Shown here: piece by piece, positions 49,530-61,300 of the stretch
Position numbering within the stretch: the first letter of the stretch is position 1
How the letters are laid out: the number at the start of each line of letters is the position of its first letter
Origin: Lunularia cruciata
Lineage: Eukaryota > Streptophyta > Marchantiopsida > Lunulariales > Lunulariaceae
Direction of reading: 5' to 3'
Assembly (NCBI GenBank): GCA_948567375.1
Contig: OX419756.1
Location: forward strand, 8,189,001 to 8,253,000
Length of the DNA: 64,000 nt
The notes under the pieces: generated by a model
The model's database searches: none
Told to the model about the DNA's origin: nothing
What the model saw: only the letters and a program-made list of their open reading frames with translations
Made by a program: the position numbers and the translations under genes

Positions 49530-49955
49530 TGTAAAAGACCAAATCCGAGGAGAGAAATAGGAGAATGGAAACTCACATTGGGACACTTGAATAAGGGAAA
49601 ACTCCGAATGCCTAGCATGAGCTTTGGCTTTGGTATTTATATGTAGCATACAAGCCTATTGAGAAGCTTCTCAAGAAGCTTCCTCAAGCCGCTTTCTTAG
49701 GGTGCAAGCCACGTTAACTAAGAAGTTTCTCAAAAAGCTTCCTTTTAGAAGCCGCCTACTTGGCATGCAAGCTAAGCTAGTTGAAAGCTTCTAGAAGCTT
49801 CCTTCTAGAAGCTATTTACTTGAGGTGCAAGCTAAGCTAGCCGAGAAGCTTCCCAAGAAGCTTCCTAGATACTTCCGGAATATTCTAGGCTACTTTGTCT
49901 TATGTGCTACTTAGTAAGCCCGACTAACTTCATTGCTAAACTCCATATTGTTACA
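49530..49955 (-). repeat. 5' LTR of the Ty3 element
   Basis: 426 bp, starting (on the minus strand) TGTAACAATATGGAG and ending TCTTTTACA. U3 spans roughly 49955-49645, with TATAAATACC at 49641-49632 as the likely TATA box. The LTR carries a cluster of heat-shock-element-like modules, listed separately. Confidence 0.93.
49663..49885 (-). promoter_or_regulatory. Cluster of heat-shock-element-like modules in U3
   Basis: Inverted GAA/TTC pairs with a 2-nt gap occur at 49663-49670, 49675-49682, 49722-49729, 49789-49796, 49794-49801, 49803-49810, 49845-49852 and 49857-49864, and at 49873-49885. Two are perfect three-unit arrays: TTCTAGAAGCTTC (49789-49801) and TTCCGGAATATTC (49873-49885). In plants, heat-shock factors bind alternating nGAAn/nTTCn units. 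All lie upstream of the TATA box on the transcribed strand. The other LTR keeps most of them, including TTCCGGAATATTC at 43938-43950. Binding and heat response are inferred. Confidence 0.65.
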
Positions 49956-50160
49956 TTAGGACATTATGACTTGTACAAATTACCTTCTCTATAGTGATAA
50001 GATTCCACCTAGGTTTGGTCCACCTATCTTACATCTTCATTATTTACTTGTGAATGTGATTCTAGATGCAATAGTGGTCCATATGATACGGTGTCCTTTT
50101 GGAGGGTAGAACATAACTACCAATAATGCTATTAAAGATATATTGTTTGCTATGGTGAGA
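49956..50160. repeat. Right arm of the inverted repeat, second part
   Basis: Inverse complement of about 42753-42955, resuming where the Ty3 insertion ends. Landmarks include GGTTTGGTCCACCTATCTTA and GTCCTTTTGGAGGGTAGAAC. Confidence 0.85.
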
Positions 50161-50344
50161 GAGAGAGAGAGTACCTTGCTTGGAGGGAGCATTCATATGC
50201 TTTGCAAATGACATGGGTTAAGGTAGACTTAAACTTGGTTTGAGATGATTAGGTGACGGTAGTGGATGTTGTGGTTATAGATCTTTATGTGTGATGCAAT
50301 TTTGGAAGGAGTGATTATAATCCCTTTGGATATGCGGCAAGCAA

Positions 50345-50660
50345 AGAGGCAATAAACAAGGTCTCCAAGTATAGGAGTATGCAAAAAAGTCATCTTTTTG
50401 TTCCCCTAACATTGAAATTATATGGAGTCATGGATAAGACGTTTGACATATTTGTCAAGGAGTGGATGAGAGCATACCATATGAGACGCCATGGGGTACC
50501 ATTTTCATTTTCATACTTCATATCATATGTTCTGACAACGTGTATCCATGGCTCTATAGAGAGCATTGGTTGGTGCAATCATAAGGGAGTAATAACACTA
50601 GGTGATACTTTTGCTCTAGTAGTTTGTATATTTTATGATTGCGTAGCTCCGATGTCTTAA
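50345..50660 (+). pseudogene. Reverse-transcriptase element relic 4, C-terminal part
   Basis: The frame reads AASKEAINKVSKYRS, then HLFVPLTLKLYGVMDKTFDI and a hydrophobic/basic region. The F(V/I)PL-LE-YG pattern followed by a long helix fits the C-terminal domain of the same RT element family as the relics at 13386 and 42097. It is probably the 3' continuation of the latter, now separated by the inverted repeat and the Ty3 element. Confidence 0.45.
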
Positions 50661-50730
50661 GTGCAATATTTTTGATTCTTATACTACTGAAACATAACCC
50701 CGTTTTATCTCTTTTGTCTCACCTTTCTAT

Positions 50731-50785
50731 CACTTGATGGAGTCTTCCCATCCTTTCTTTTTACATTATCGCTTTTTTCTCTATA
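50731..50785 (+). repeat. Dispersed short motif family, copy D
   Basis: Reads CTTGATGGAGTCTTCCCATC, then CTTTCTTTTTACATTATCGC. Upstream, ACCCCGTTTTATCTC matches the CCCCGTTTTACCAC found beside copy F on its strand, so the shared block is longer than the core motif. Confidence 0.5.
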
Positions 50786-53514
50786 CAAATTGGTTTTAGT
50801 ATGATCATCATAACGTGCACATAGAATAAAAAGTAAAAAGAAAAAAGAAAGAAAGGGAAAAATATTAAAAACGGAAAAAAGAGAAAAACAAAAAAAAAAT
50901 TCTCTCACTATAAAAAAGGAAAAGTAAAACAATTGAAACACGAAAGGAAAAAGAAAAAAAAAGAAAAAAATTGCAAAAAACATAAATTTTTTTTCTTCCA
51001 TCCGCAATTTCCTTAGAACTTTCTTCTCGACGAAGACACTACCTCCCATTGCTACCGACATACGAAACTATATTATCACAAACCCTCAACTAAGGTCGAG
51101 TTGACACCGACCGACTCTCTCTACCGAAGTCCACGCCATTACGTCGCCACTCTAGATGAAAAATCAAGAGCGACGTTTCCACTTTAGTGTAAGTTTATTT
51201 ACGTCGTAGCCCATAATATAGCATTCAATTTGCCGTCTTTTCTACAGCCGCAGTTGCAACAGTCAATGATTCCGTACCGCCGCTGTGATGCATTTGTCGG
51301 TCGCTTTAACCGACAAGCTACCAATCAATCAGCTGCCTAGATTTCGGAATCACATGTCTACGAGATGTACGTGGAATTGTCGAATTCTGCGTTCTGTCAA
51401 ATTTCAAATAGCAGCCTGATATTCATGTACAGAAGATTTTGAACAACGTGTACAACTTGAGAGACCCGATTGATCGAGGAAACATACAGTAGCTAGAACT
51501 AGAGGAAGCGTCACGCGGGAACCTCCAGCAAAGGCTGCGGGTGTGCCAATGATGTAACGTTCGTATAAGTGACCAGTGGGACACGACACTATCATAGTGG
51601 CAGAGGAGATGGCATAGGCAAGAAAACTGTAATAAGTGGAAAATCACCATTAGCAAATCGTCCTATGCGTGGGGGGTGGCTGTGACAGTTTCTTCGAAAA
51701 TGCATCTCATGTTCTAGGAATGTGCTGGTGAAATCCAGCAAGAAAGGTGATAGAACCATCGGAGAAATGTCTTACAGTACCTTAGCTTGAGATCGTGTTC
51801 AGTGGCACCGACGGAAAGGGAGCTATGATAAGGCGTTGTTCAACGGTTGACGATCTTCACGTCTCTTTGGGTTCACGATTCGTGCAAGTGAGAATTTTTT
51901 GCTTGATGTGCTGCGGAGAATGATCTCTTTGAGATCTCGAGAGGGTACTGCGGGCTTCCAATTGATAGGGTGCTTGTAGTCAACTCAGGCAGTGCTTTCA
52001 TGTGTCCTTGTAGTCAACTGGCTCAGATATATGAAGCTGTGTTGTTTGAGCAATTACTCACTGCACATGTGGATTCTTTGTTGACTTCAGGAATTCCTGT
52101 CGATCGGTGATTGAGATGCACGCCTGGTTGTGCTTACCAAGTCTCTCGGGAATGACGATCATCTCAGACGTAGCCTTTATTGCCGAGGTACTGGTCCGTG
52201 TTCTAGCTGAGCGATCGCTGGTTGAGGAAGTGACCAACCTCTAGCTGTCTTCATGAGCCGCCGACTATTTTTCTGCAATGTCATCTGACACAACCAGGGC
52301 TGCGCTCTTTGGGAGCTTATACATCTCCTCAGTTTCTTAGCAATTTCGTCAGCCTCTTTACTTCAGATCCCAGTTTTCCACACTTGAGAATATCAGACTC
52401 AGAAGTACCGAACACAATTTCATCTCGTCAACGTCAAAGTCCTGTCTCACTCTGCTCGATGACTTCATGTTGCAAAATAGGCAGTTTTCTTTACGTTGAA
52501 GAGTTGATTTCTTGAACTGGGAACCAGCTCTAGCGTGGAGGATTGTTACAAGTTTGAGGTTCGATTGTAGAGCGTCTCCTGTCATAGAGCTTGAGGATTA
52601 GAATGTCAAACCCCGAAAGAATTTTTATCGTAAATGATCAATTCTAATGGAAGAGTAGTCGTCTTCCACTCGGTTTGGTATAAATATAATTCATGAGCAG
52701 TCGGTTTCAATGCAGCGTGTCAAATGCAAGTCATATGACATGAAATAAAGGGGCGACCGTATAACTTTATACTCGATCGGATACGATCTTTAAAAAGAAG
52801 TCTACGTCATGATCTTCACATATTGGTATACAACGTCTTCTTAACTGCAAGTAGATTGACCTGTCATCAATATTCATACATCATCTTTAGATCTGAAAGA
52901 ATTTTAAACATACATCCAGTTATCATTCTGCGATTGAGTCGTCGTACTCGGACCGAGTCCACTGATCCAAATTCTCTGAAACATATAATAGCGTAACAAC
53001 ATCATCTCCTCTGACAAGCTTCCTCAGAACAGAGATCCCAGTATTTGGTTTCAGAAGCACTCGGTAACGTACGGGGACAAGTCATAACTAGTACGAAATG
53101 GGACGACTCAGTTGTCAAATCTTGCTCGGCTCCGCACATGTTCCATAACCCGGATGCCAGTCCGACTTTTGATAGCGTTGAGTGTAAAAGACTACAGTAC
53201 AGCAAGACATATGTCGATGATGTCGTTCAGAATAAATTCTCCGATGAGTGGAAGGTTCATCCAGACAGGGAAACTTGAAGGATGTGTTCAGTAATGAAAA
53301 TTGCGACCAAAAAGTTCCCAGCACTAAGTTTTCACACCACCGCACAGAATACTTAAAATGGTTCGACAAAGAATTCCGTCTACAATGGACAACAACAACT
53401 ACAGTATTCAGTTTGCCTAAGCAAAGTTGTCCTGGCTAACATGACAGGATCCAAATTATAGTCTGCTGTCTGCACGAGTTGTACTGTGTACGCATAACTC
53501 TTGCGCACGGTTTT
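50786..53514. other. Gene-free stretch
   Basis: Starts with an A/G-rich tract (about 50825-50995) and then ordinary-composition sequence. Frames of 60-80 codons occur on both strands but none is recognisable. I see no splice-linked series of exons. Confidence 0.35.
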
Positions 53515-53592
53515 AGTTTCTTGACTTTGTGGAGTCAAGAAACTAACTAGTTTAACTAGTTAAACTAACTAGTCTGGAAGTTTCTTGACTTC
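53515..53592. repeat. Nested palindromes and hairpin
   Basis: AGTTTCTTGACT (53515-53526) pairs with AGTCAAGAAACT (53533-53544) across a 6-nt loop. AGTTTAACTAGTTAAACT (53549-53566) is a perfect 18-bp palindrome set between copies of AACTAACTAG. The first arm, AGTTTCTTGACTT, recurs at 53580-53592. The whole can fold in several ways and lies about 45 bp before the motif pair at 53636. Confidence 0.85.
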
Positions 53593-53635
53593 GAGGTTTC
53601 TCTAAAATCCCTACCCCAATTTACCCCCTTCTGTT

Positions 53636-54350
53636 TATACTTGTACGGCTTGACCCCATACTTCTTGTTTTTCTCCGCGGTCGTCCTTTTCACTTCGAGG
53701 TTGAATATGCGAAAATACATGCAAGCGATCATGTGCTTCATGATTACAATTTCTCGGTACTGTTTCTGTGATAATCAGTGACAGTCACTGCTGTCAAATT
53801 CGAATTCTAATTTAATCTGCACACGTAAGCAATGTTTTGAGTTGACTGAGTGACTGATGAGTGTGATAAAGCGAAATTATTGAGCGATCCATTGATGAAG
53901 TTACAAGTTCATCCCTCATCGTTGTAAACTGTTTGCGTCTCAATCAGTGAATTGGGACGAAGTGCTGAAAGCTAAGATCCACACATCTGTACCGTGAAGC
54001 CCTTATTGAGCTGGTGGGTATCTTTTTCAGTAGCGCTCCTCTGAGCTTTGCATTTTGTTCGACAGGCATACTGCAGCAGTTATGGCAACAGTCAAACATT
54101 TGACGACTGTAAAGACTGGTCCAAGTTGTTTCTAGTGAAGACGGGACGGTTTATCGTCCAGGAATCCAATCTTCGAACAAAACCAATTTCAATTGCATTC
54201 CAACCAGGGTCGGAATTCACGTAACTTGGGTGTTGTTGAGAACAATTTTGGACGAAGTATTATATAACTTCCCAAAAGCTGGGAAAAAGGAGACCGCGTA
54301 GAAAACACGAAGGAGGGAAAGACCCCGTCAAGCCGTACAAGGGGGAGATT
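53636..54350. mobile_element. Possible non-autonomous element with inverted ends (motif copies E and F)
   Basis: The left end reads inward CTTGTACGGCTTGAC (about 53640) and the right end reads inward, on the minus strand, the same 15 bases (ending near 54348). Both then continue with forms of the dispersed motif, including CTCCGCGGTCG and CTACGCGGTCTCC. The unit is about 0.7 kb with no coding frame. It fits a foldback or miniature inverted-repeat element, but no flanking target duplication was confirmed, and the inverted ends are only partly similar. Confidence 0.4.
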
Positions 54351-55308
54351 AAAGTGGTAAAACGGGGCTAAACCCCAAGAGTATCGGGATGAGAAGTCTG
54401 CGCTACTACACCGAAAGGCAAGAATGAAGCAATGTACGCGATGACAGCGTGGAAGCAGAGTAGAAGATTACATGAGGACATTATCGTAATCTTCGCCTCT
54501 CCTCAAACTCTAGCAGATACATTTCCTTCCTTCTACTTCAGGGTTGGCTCTACCCGAAGAGGAAAGAGAATGAACACTGGATAGTTCCAGTGACGGTCAG
54601 AGAACCGAAAGTGGAGAAAGAGAAAAGAAAGGTCAGAGAGCTTTATGTGGCTCAGTACATTGCGAATAAACGAAATGCATGACAAGAAGGATACCTGTAC
54701 ATCACTACGTTATATAGCTGGATCGCTTCTAAAATAAAGGAGACAAACAGCTGCAAGAACAGCGGAGCTATAGTAGTATTTCAGATGAAAGCTACAAAAG
54801 GCAAGGTTTTATTTAAAAAACGTGACATTCTCAGCATGGAGGATTGCTATTGTGAGCTTATTATTCTGCCCTCCCCATGACAATCATTACAGTTACGGAC
54901 AACTCCATGTCGCGTTTACTTGATATGAAGATCGATAATCTAGACCAAGATATTTCGGAGTGTGTACACAAGACTCGCATGGTATCTCCAAGAACCATGA
55001 AATGGACATGGTTTCATGGAGATCTTGCAATAAAACCGGAGTGGAATAAGCAAGATCCATATGGAAAATCCAAGATCCTTTTAAGCAAATTGGCAAATTA
55101 CGCGCGGATGTTTGCTGCAAAGACTGAGGTTTTACAAGACACAAACACAGTAATATTATGTTGTGAACATGGAGCTAATAGACATGTCACTATTCTCGAG
55201 AGATTAGAAAACTACCTGTTTCAGATCTTCACTTTTAATTGTAGCGGAACTGTCAGATTTAATCAGACTGGAGTCAATCACTTGCTGATTTCACAAATCT
55301 ATCTTGTC
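54351..55308. other. Stretch with one longer unrecognised frame
   Basis: A plus-strand frame at 54877-55374 (165 codons) shows no known domain; its 3' end runs into a copy of the dispersed motif, which argues against a conserved gene. It could be an isolated exon, but I cannot find matching partners. Confidence 0.3.
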
Positions 55309-55362
55309 CTGCTTGATGGGGTCTTCCCATCCTTCGTGTTCTCTACGCGGTCGCCTTTCCTT
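55309..55362 (+). repeat. Dispersed short motif family, copy G (best match to consensus)
   Basis: Reads GATGGGGTCTTCCCATCC, then TTCGTGTTCTCTACGCGG and TCGCCTTTCC. It agrees with copy F (minus strand, 54275-54345) at most positions over about 45 bp. Confidence 0.65.
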
Positions 55363-58300
55363 ATCCTGCTTTGAATCTCGAAGATAGATAGCATTCCCAG
55401 AGGTGGAAGCACAATCATCAACATACTTAATTCACGGAGAGCATCTTAGCCTCCTGTCCAAGAGCGATTTGGAGCTGGCAACATGGACGCTTTATGGAGA
55501 AATTCGTTGGGAATCAAATGTGCGTGCTCTTTGTACGGAAGCCACTACAGCTGCACAGCAACTTCAGAAGTTCAGATTTTGCGTATTTGTTGAGGAGCAG
55601 AGCGCACGGGATCCGAGGAGTCAGGAGATTCATAGAGCAAATAGAATGTTCGTCTGGTGAGGACTAAATATTATGTTCGTGTCCTGTATGCCTTCAGGCT
55701 CTGCGCTTCCTTGGGGTTGCATTGAGTGGTTGCCGCGGTACACCATGAGCTTAGATCCACAGTACGATTAAGGATCTTCAGGGTGAATATTATGTGCTTG
55801 ACGAGAAAGGATGAGGAAGACGAGGGACAAAGCTGCAGCCTCGTCTTCAGCCCCTTCACAACACTCCTAAGCGCCAAAGATTTCTACTACATTATTGTAT
55901 TTTCCAGACAGAAGCTTGGCGCCTCAGGTGAATCTTCTCGAGACCAGTGAGATGTGCATCCTAAATTTGTACATTGCAAGTTGACTATCAGCGTTTTGGG
56001 GCCCCTCGAGTCCTTGTTTTCATTTCATTTGGAAAATTTCGAGGAATATTGTACATGCCGGAAGCATATCCTGTGGTAGATCCGCATCCCAAGACAGTTA
56101 TAGAGTGCCATTAAAACCTCCTTAGGTTTACGACTTCAAAGTGCATTGATGCCATTTTCGATAAACTTGATCTCTGTTTGATAATATAGTACGTGTACAT
56201 GGTCTCAGCGGACAACCATGTTCTATGTACCGTTTCCCATTAATGTACAAGTACAAAAGATTGACAACTGTAGATGAAAGAAGCAGACATTTTGACATAC
56301 TATGGATATACACAGCACATATTGGAATGACCCATACCTCATTCGATGAGGCAAAGTAGGTTCAATGACCATTCTCTCGCGCCGTTTCAGATTCTGAAGA
56401 AGATTACTCCATGCCCCTGTAGAATGTCTTTCAGAGTTCTTAGGTCTCCTTGCCTAATCTGCATACCCAAAAGTTTTTCTTTGGATCGGGTTGCCTCTTC
56501 AGGCATAAATTTTGTCTTCTTTTAGATTCAGAGATTTCCTTTCTCTCGGGGGCTCGATATATGCCATGATCAAGACACCGAATCTCCAAATCCACTTCTC
56601 ATTCTCATGATAGGTCGTCTTCGAATCATATTCTTGACATCTAACACTGTCAAACTGCCTGTAGCTTAGCCCACTTGATTGTCCGGGAATTGCCATGCAG
56701 TTACGTTTCGTCCTATATAATCTGGCCATGGCGAGTTCCTTGCCTCCATTTTCGTGTAGTGTCAGTCTGGACTTTCTTGTATGTGTAAATGTTTATGTTC
56801 ACCTTCCCAGTTCCTTCCTGGTTTCGAAAAGACAGATTTCGTGTTCTGAATCCAAATATACAAATACTGTGACAAAAACACAAATTAAACGTAGGGGGGG
56901 ACAGAGAAAGATTCAAACTCGAAGATGTGCCAAGTACACTCGCCATCGAATGACAGACATCCAACTTGGATCCAGGAGCCTTTTCTTAAAAACAGGATAG
57001 AAAATGTGCGATCTTGGGTTGCGCACATGCTCATTCACTGATTGCTCCTTTGATGTGGAAAATCCAGATCATTTGGCATCTCTGACTTTTCGGAACGCTC
57101 TTATGCTCAACATGGAAGTTGCCACGAACGCGCTCGCGTCCCATGCAGATGGCATCGGTTTCCATTGAGATTATTGGACTTGATTCCGCTCAATTTCTGA
57201 CGTAACCGTTCTACCTCAGAAGGCACCCGGAGCGATTCCGTCCTGTTGCACTATAGTCTTCTCTCTATAGCACTTATCTTTCTCTTAGATACGCGAACTA
57301 TGTAATTCTCTATGTCTGAGTCTGTGCACCAGTTTTTGGGGTGGACTAGCTGATCGCAGTCTAATATTCTGATACACTTGTGCCTGACTCTCAATGGGTC
57401 TCCAGCACTAGGAATGCAACGTTCGCTCGTACTTCGTTTCTCTCTAGGCTTTGGCAGGTTCCACCACCTCGTTCCCGCAGCTTTGGTCTTCCATAAAGCT
57501 ATCCACATGCAACAAGAATCTCTTTTCTCAGTACTGTAGTCAGACTTGCAACAATCAATTTAATCAACCATGAGCTCGTGGGTCGACCGTTGGACAGAGA
57601 CTCCCATAAGTCAGCAGAATACAGAATATGTCCTGTTAAAATTTCCTGGACCGTGGGCTTAGGACAATTCTCCACTCCTCTCCTTCCACTTTTGAAAACT
57701 TGGTAGTGGAGCAGTTCATTACGCAAGAGCATTGACCATATTATATTCCCATATTGTCAACATATATAAGTGCTTCTCATTGTATCGAAACATGAAATTG
57801 ACTGAAAAGCCTCAACACTCGCATAATATGGGTCATACGAGAGGTACACAGTGAACTCCACTCAAATTACGACTTTCTGGATACAACGTTAACTCAACTG
57901 CAGTATAAAGGCTGCTCCCACGTGATTCCCTCGTGCTTCTAGATAAGGGTGACATTCCCAACGTGGTATGTATCCTAATCGTTGTAAGAAATCTTTTCCT
58001 TGCTGGTGATTGGATGATGGAGACGCTATTGCGGAAACAATAAAGCCTGACTTATTAACACAGGACATTGTATATCGGTGTCATCAAATATCAATCAAAG
58101 ATCAATCATCACTCAGTCATCATTCCAATTTGCCTTTGGAATGATTAGCAACTGTGAAGTTTCGTGGTAGCATGCTTATGATACATGACTTAAGTCTTCG
58201 TGATCGGAAATCTAGTGATAGAGTTCGAAAAGTGAAAGATTGGAAAGCCAATTCGAAGTTCTCTAAAAGATCAGTTTGAAGCACTTTCAAGCTGCGAATG

Positions 58301-61300
58301 TTTCAGCGCTTGCGCTCGTACTTAGCTTTTCTCCATATGGAAGATCCCATGCACGCTCGAAAAGGTCAGGTCTTAGGTTACATGTCAACATGTCACACGG
58401 AAGACCAAATCAACCGTAAAGGGTCAAGAATGCATATTCTGCACCGGGGACTAAAATTTGGACCAAAAGCGCATTTATCAAAAGTGCAGACGATGAAAGC
58501 ATTGGTTTGAAGTGGACTATAATTGGATCTCAAGTTGATTTGAGTACGATTTGAAGTTCAAATCATCTCATGGTCCCTGTGAAGTCGACAATCTAATCCA
58601 TGCACTGTAGAAACCATATCTGGTTGAGGTTGCCCATAAGATGATCAGGTAATAATCATGTGCCTTAAAGATCACGTCTCTCTTATTTTGTTCGTCCAGA
58701 ATGAATGTGGGGCGTTGCTGGTACTCATACGATGGACAATTCGAAGGTCATTAAAGGTCATAGTTCTGTTTTGGCAAGTAACATCTACTTCAAAGTTTTT
58801 AACTGTTAGTGTAAACATGAATATGATAAGTTTGGATCTGGTTACTACCTAGAGCAAAACATTATTCAATTCTCGCAGTCTTGTCATTGAGGACTTTCTC
58901 AAGAGCACCGTTGGCATCATGAGTCCAGAAGCACCATAGAAGTTATAGGTCGACCTTCATCGACACCATCGTTAAAAGCCTTAGCGCTGAAGTATACACA
59001 CTTACCATGACTAAACAGACCTTATACTTAAGTCTCATAGATTAGTGAGGCGATATAAGGGAAGTTCTGACAAAAGCAACTTAAATACTTTCGGCTTTGA
59101 CTTTCAGGACCCAATTGTCAGAAATTTCCTCGGTAGCCCTTTTCAACTCCTACATGTCTCGTCCTTTGCAATCACACTATTTTGAGTCTATTTTCCGCTG
59201 TTCCCGGTTCCAACGAATATTCTCCTTGATGGGTGAAAGCCAAATCTCGTCTCCTTAGAGCATCCTCGTACACTGATTTCCTTTCCAACCTCAACAGTAA
59301 GGATTCTAGAACACATGGAAACCAGGTCAACACGAAACAGAACGAAACCCTGAACGAAACAGAAATGATTATATTCTAAAGAGATCATCCTGAACCTATC
59401 AAGGTAGAGAGATTCTACTGGATGTGCTGCTTCGCACTATCCAACGTTTTAAAATATACGTAATTGGGCAAGTCTGATACTTAAAATACGATTAAACTAC
59501 TAATTATAGGAGTAATTCCCGCAAAAGGATGCACTCAGACGTACAAAAAATGTACACAGACGTACAGACCCAATACATGTGACGCAGCAGCAAGTAATCA
59601 AGGACGAAATTTGGCAGATTCTGAAGTGTTGATTGGACCAGATTACTTGTTCAGTCAAGAAATCCTTTTCCGTACGATACTATCTTGACCAATTCCACCT
59701 CGTAGTTTCCCTGTTTCTTCGCCTGGAGACGTCATTTTAGGCAACATTCGCTCGAGTCCATAGCCAATGCTCAACAGAAAGGAAAGGCTCTCATTACATA
59801 TTGACCAGGTGCAGCGACTCTATAACGATAACATGGATTGCTTTGTTGACTGCTAAAAGTTCATGAAATCCCTCCAAGCTGCAGTCTAGACTAGCTAGAG
59901 CTTGAGCTTGAGCTGGTAAATCCTTGTCAAAAGTTTCAGGCTCCAAAGCTCTCTTAGCTCCCTCTTACAGACAGGATAGTTTGGGTACATCGTCCTGTCA
60001 TTAAAGAGTACAGTTGGAAGGCAAAGAATTAGCAGACAAACAAGAATTGGTTGAATGAGTTTCAAAGTTGTCAGGACCACCTAATTCTTATCACATCAAC
60101 GGTATACGCTAACATGCTCCAAAAGAAATCGAGTCCACAACAATTAGTGACGCTAAGCTATGCCCCCACTATGTAACTGTCCTCCACCGAAGGATGATCC
60201 AAACCCACAAAGACTAATCGATGACAGCGTAGAACCGACGCAAGATTCTAAATTTGTAGTGTTTCTCTATGACTATACAACCTCTCGGTGGGAAACTACG
60301 ATACACGTGACGCTGTTTGACCTGTAACAAATTGGTAATACATCAAATCAGGTAATTTACACTCAATACAAGGACGAAGTACTTTCACACAACAAATCGA
60401 CTCTCTCCTTAGAAAGACCCATGTTCTAGTTATCAGTGAACCTTACGCAACCAGTAAGCACTTTGTAGATTCTATACGTAGAGTAGAGGTCCAACTTAAT
60501 GGAATGTCAACACGGTTAAATAGATGATGAAAAGCAAACCGCGATGGGTCAACATCATCCAAGTGCAAATAACAGTAGGTCTAACAAGATCAATTTCTAA
60601 ACGTATTAGAGAAACAGTATGCAGAAGCCACTAGAAGAACGTGGGATCCACACCGACGATATATTTATAACCACGTATAAGAATTCTCAAATACATATAT
60701 AGATGAATAGATGAAGACATGTTCCGATACGACGTTAATGCCTGACTGGACATACAGGTCACAAATTGTAACAGACAGCTAAACAACGGCTGGACTTCAC
60801 ACATAAAAGAGGAAGCAACAGAAAACAATCCATAACATGCGGATCTAGCAACTATGTCTCTACTCAAAATTGTCCTACCCATTGGCTGCAGCAAAGAAAC
60901 TTCGAAGGAAAGGCAAATGCACACAATCTGGTAAGAAACCAAAGAGATACAGACGCTGGTACATCCGGCCGACCATTAAAAACTTTTGCCAAGGAAAGGC
61001 ACTCAAAAGTACCCAGTATCTGTAATGACATCTTGCAGTTGGAATATAAATGACGCCCCAAAAAACCGTTGATTTACCATAGATCAACTGTAAAGTAAGG
61101 CTTTTGTTGGCACTAAAAGATCCTCTGGATCAGGTGACGAGATATGTGGACTCGGCACGTGGACCAGGAAAATCAGAAGAACCGTCGAAACGAGATTTGG
61201 AAGTGCAGTAAGTAATTAGCTTGGTAACGACCAGTCGGTTGCGGCCTAATGGAAACAGTGAGTACAGTTGTTACGTAAGAAACCATGAGAGCTCTATTGG

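Larger units (their letters stand above)
43609..49955 (-). mobile_element. Ty3/gypsy chromodomain retrotransposon, decayed, with nested insertion
   Basis: A full-length 6.3-kb element on the minus strand. It has two related LTRs starting TGTAA and ending TTACA, a primer-binding site next to the 5' LTR, a purine-rich tract next to the 3' LTR, and gag, protease, RT, RNase H, integrase and chromodomain in the Ty3 order. Target duplication is TTAGA (43604-43608) and TTAGG (49956-49960), one mismatch. Several in-frame stops and frameshifts, a changed protease active site and a 737-bp foreign LTR within the integrase end make it non-autonomous. The C-terminal chromodomain identifies it as a chromovirus. 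Confidence 0.92.

Noticed and set aside
54877-55374. 165-codon plus-strand frame
   Set aside because: No known domain, and the last part is a copy of a non-coding dispersed motif; kept only as an unrecognised frame in a gene-free stretch.
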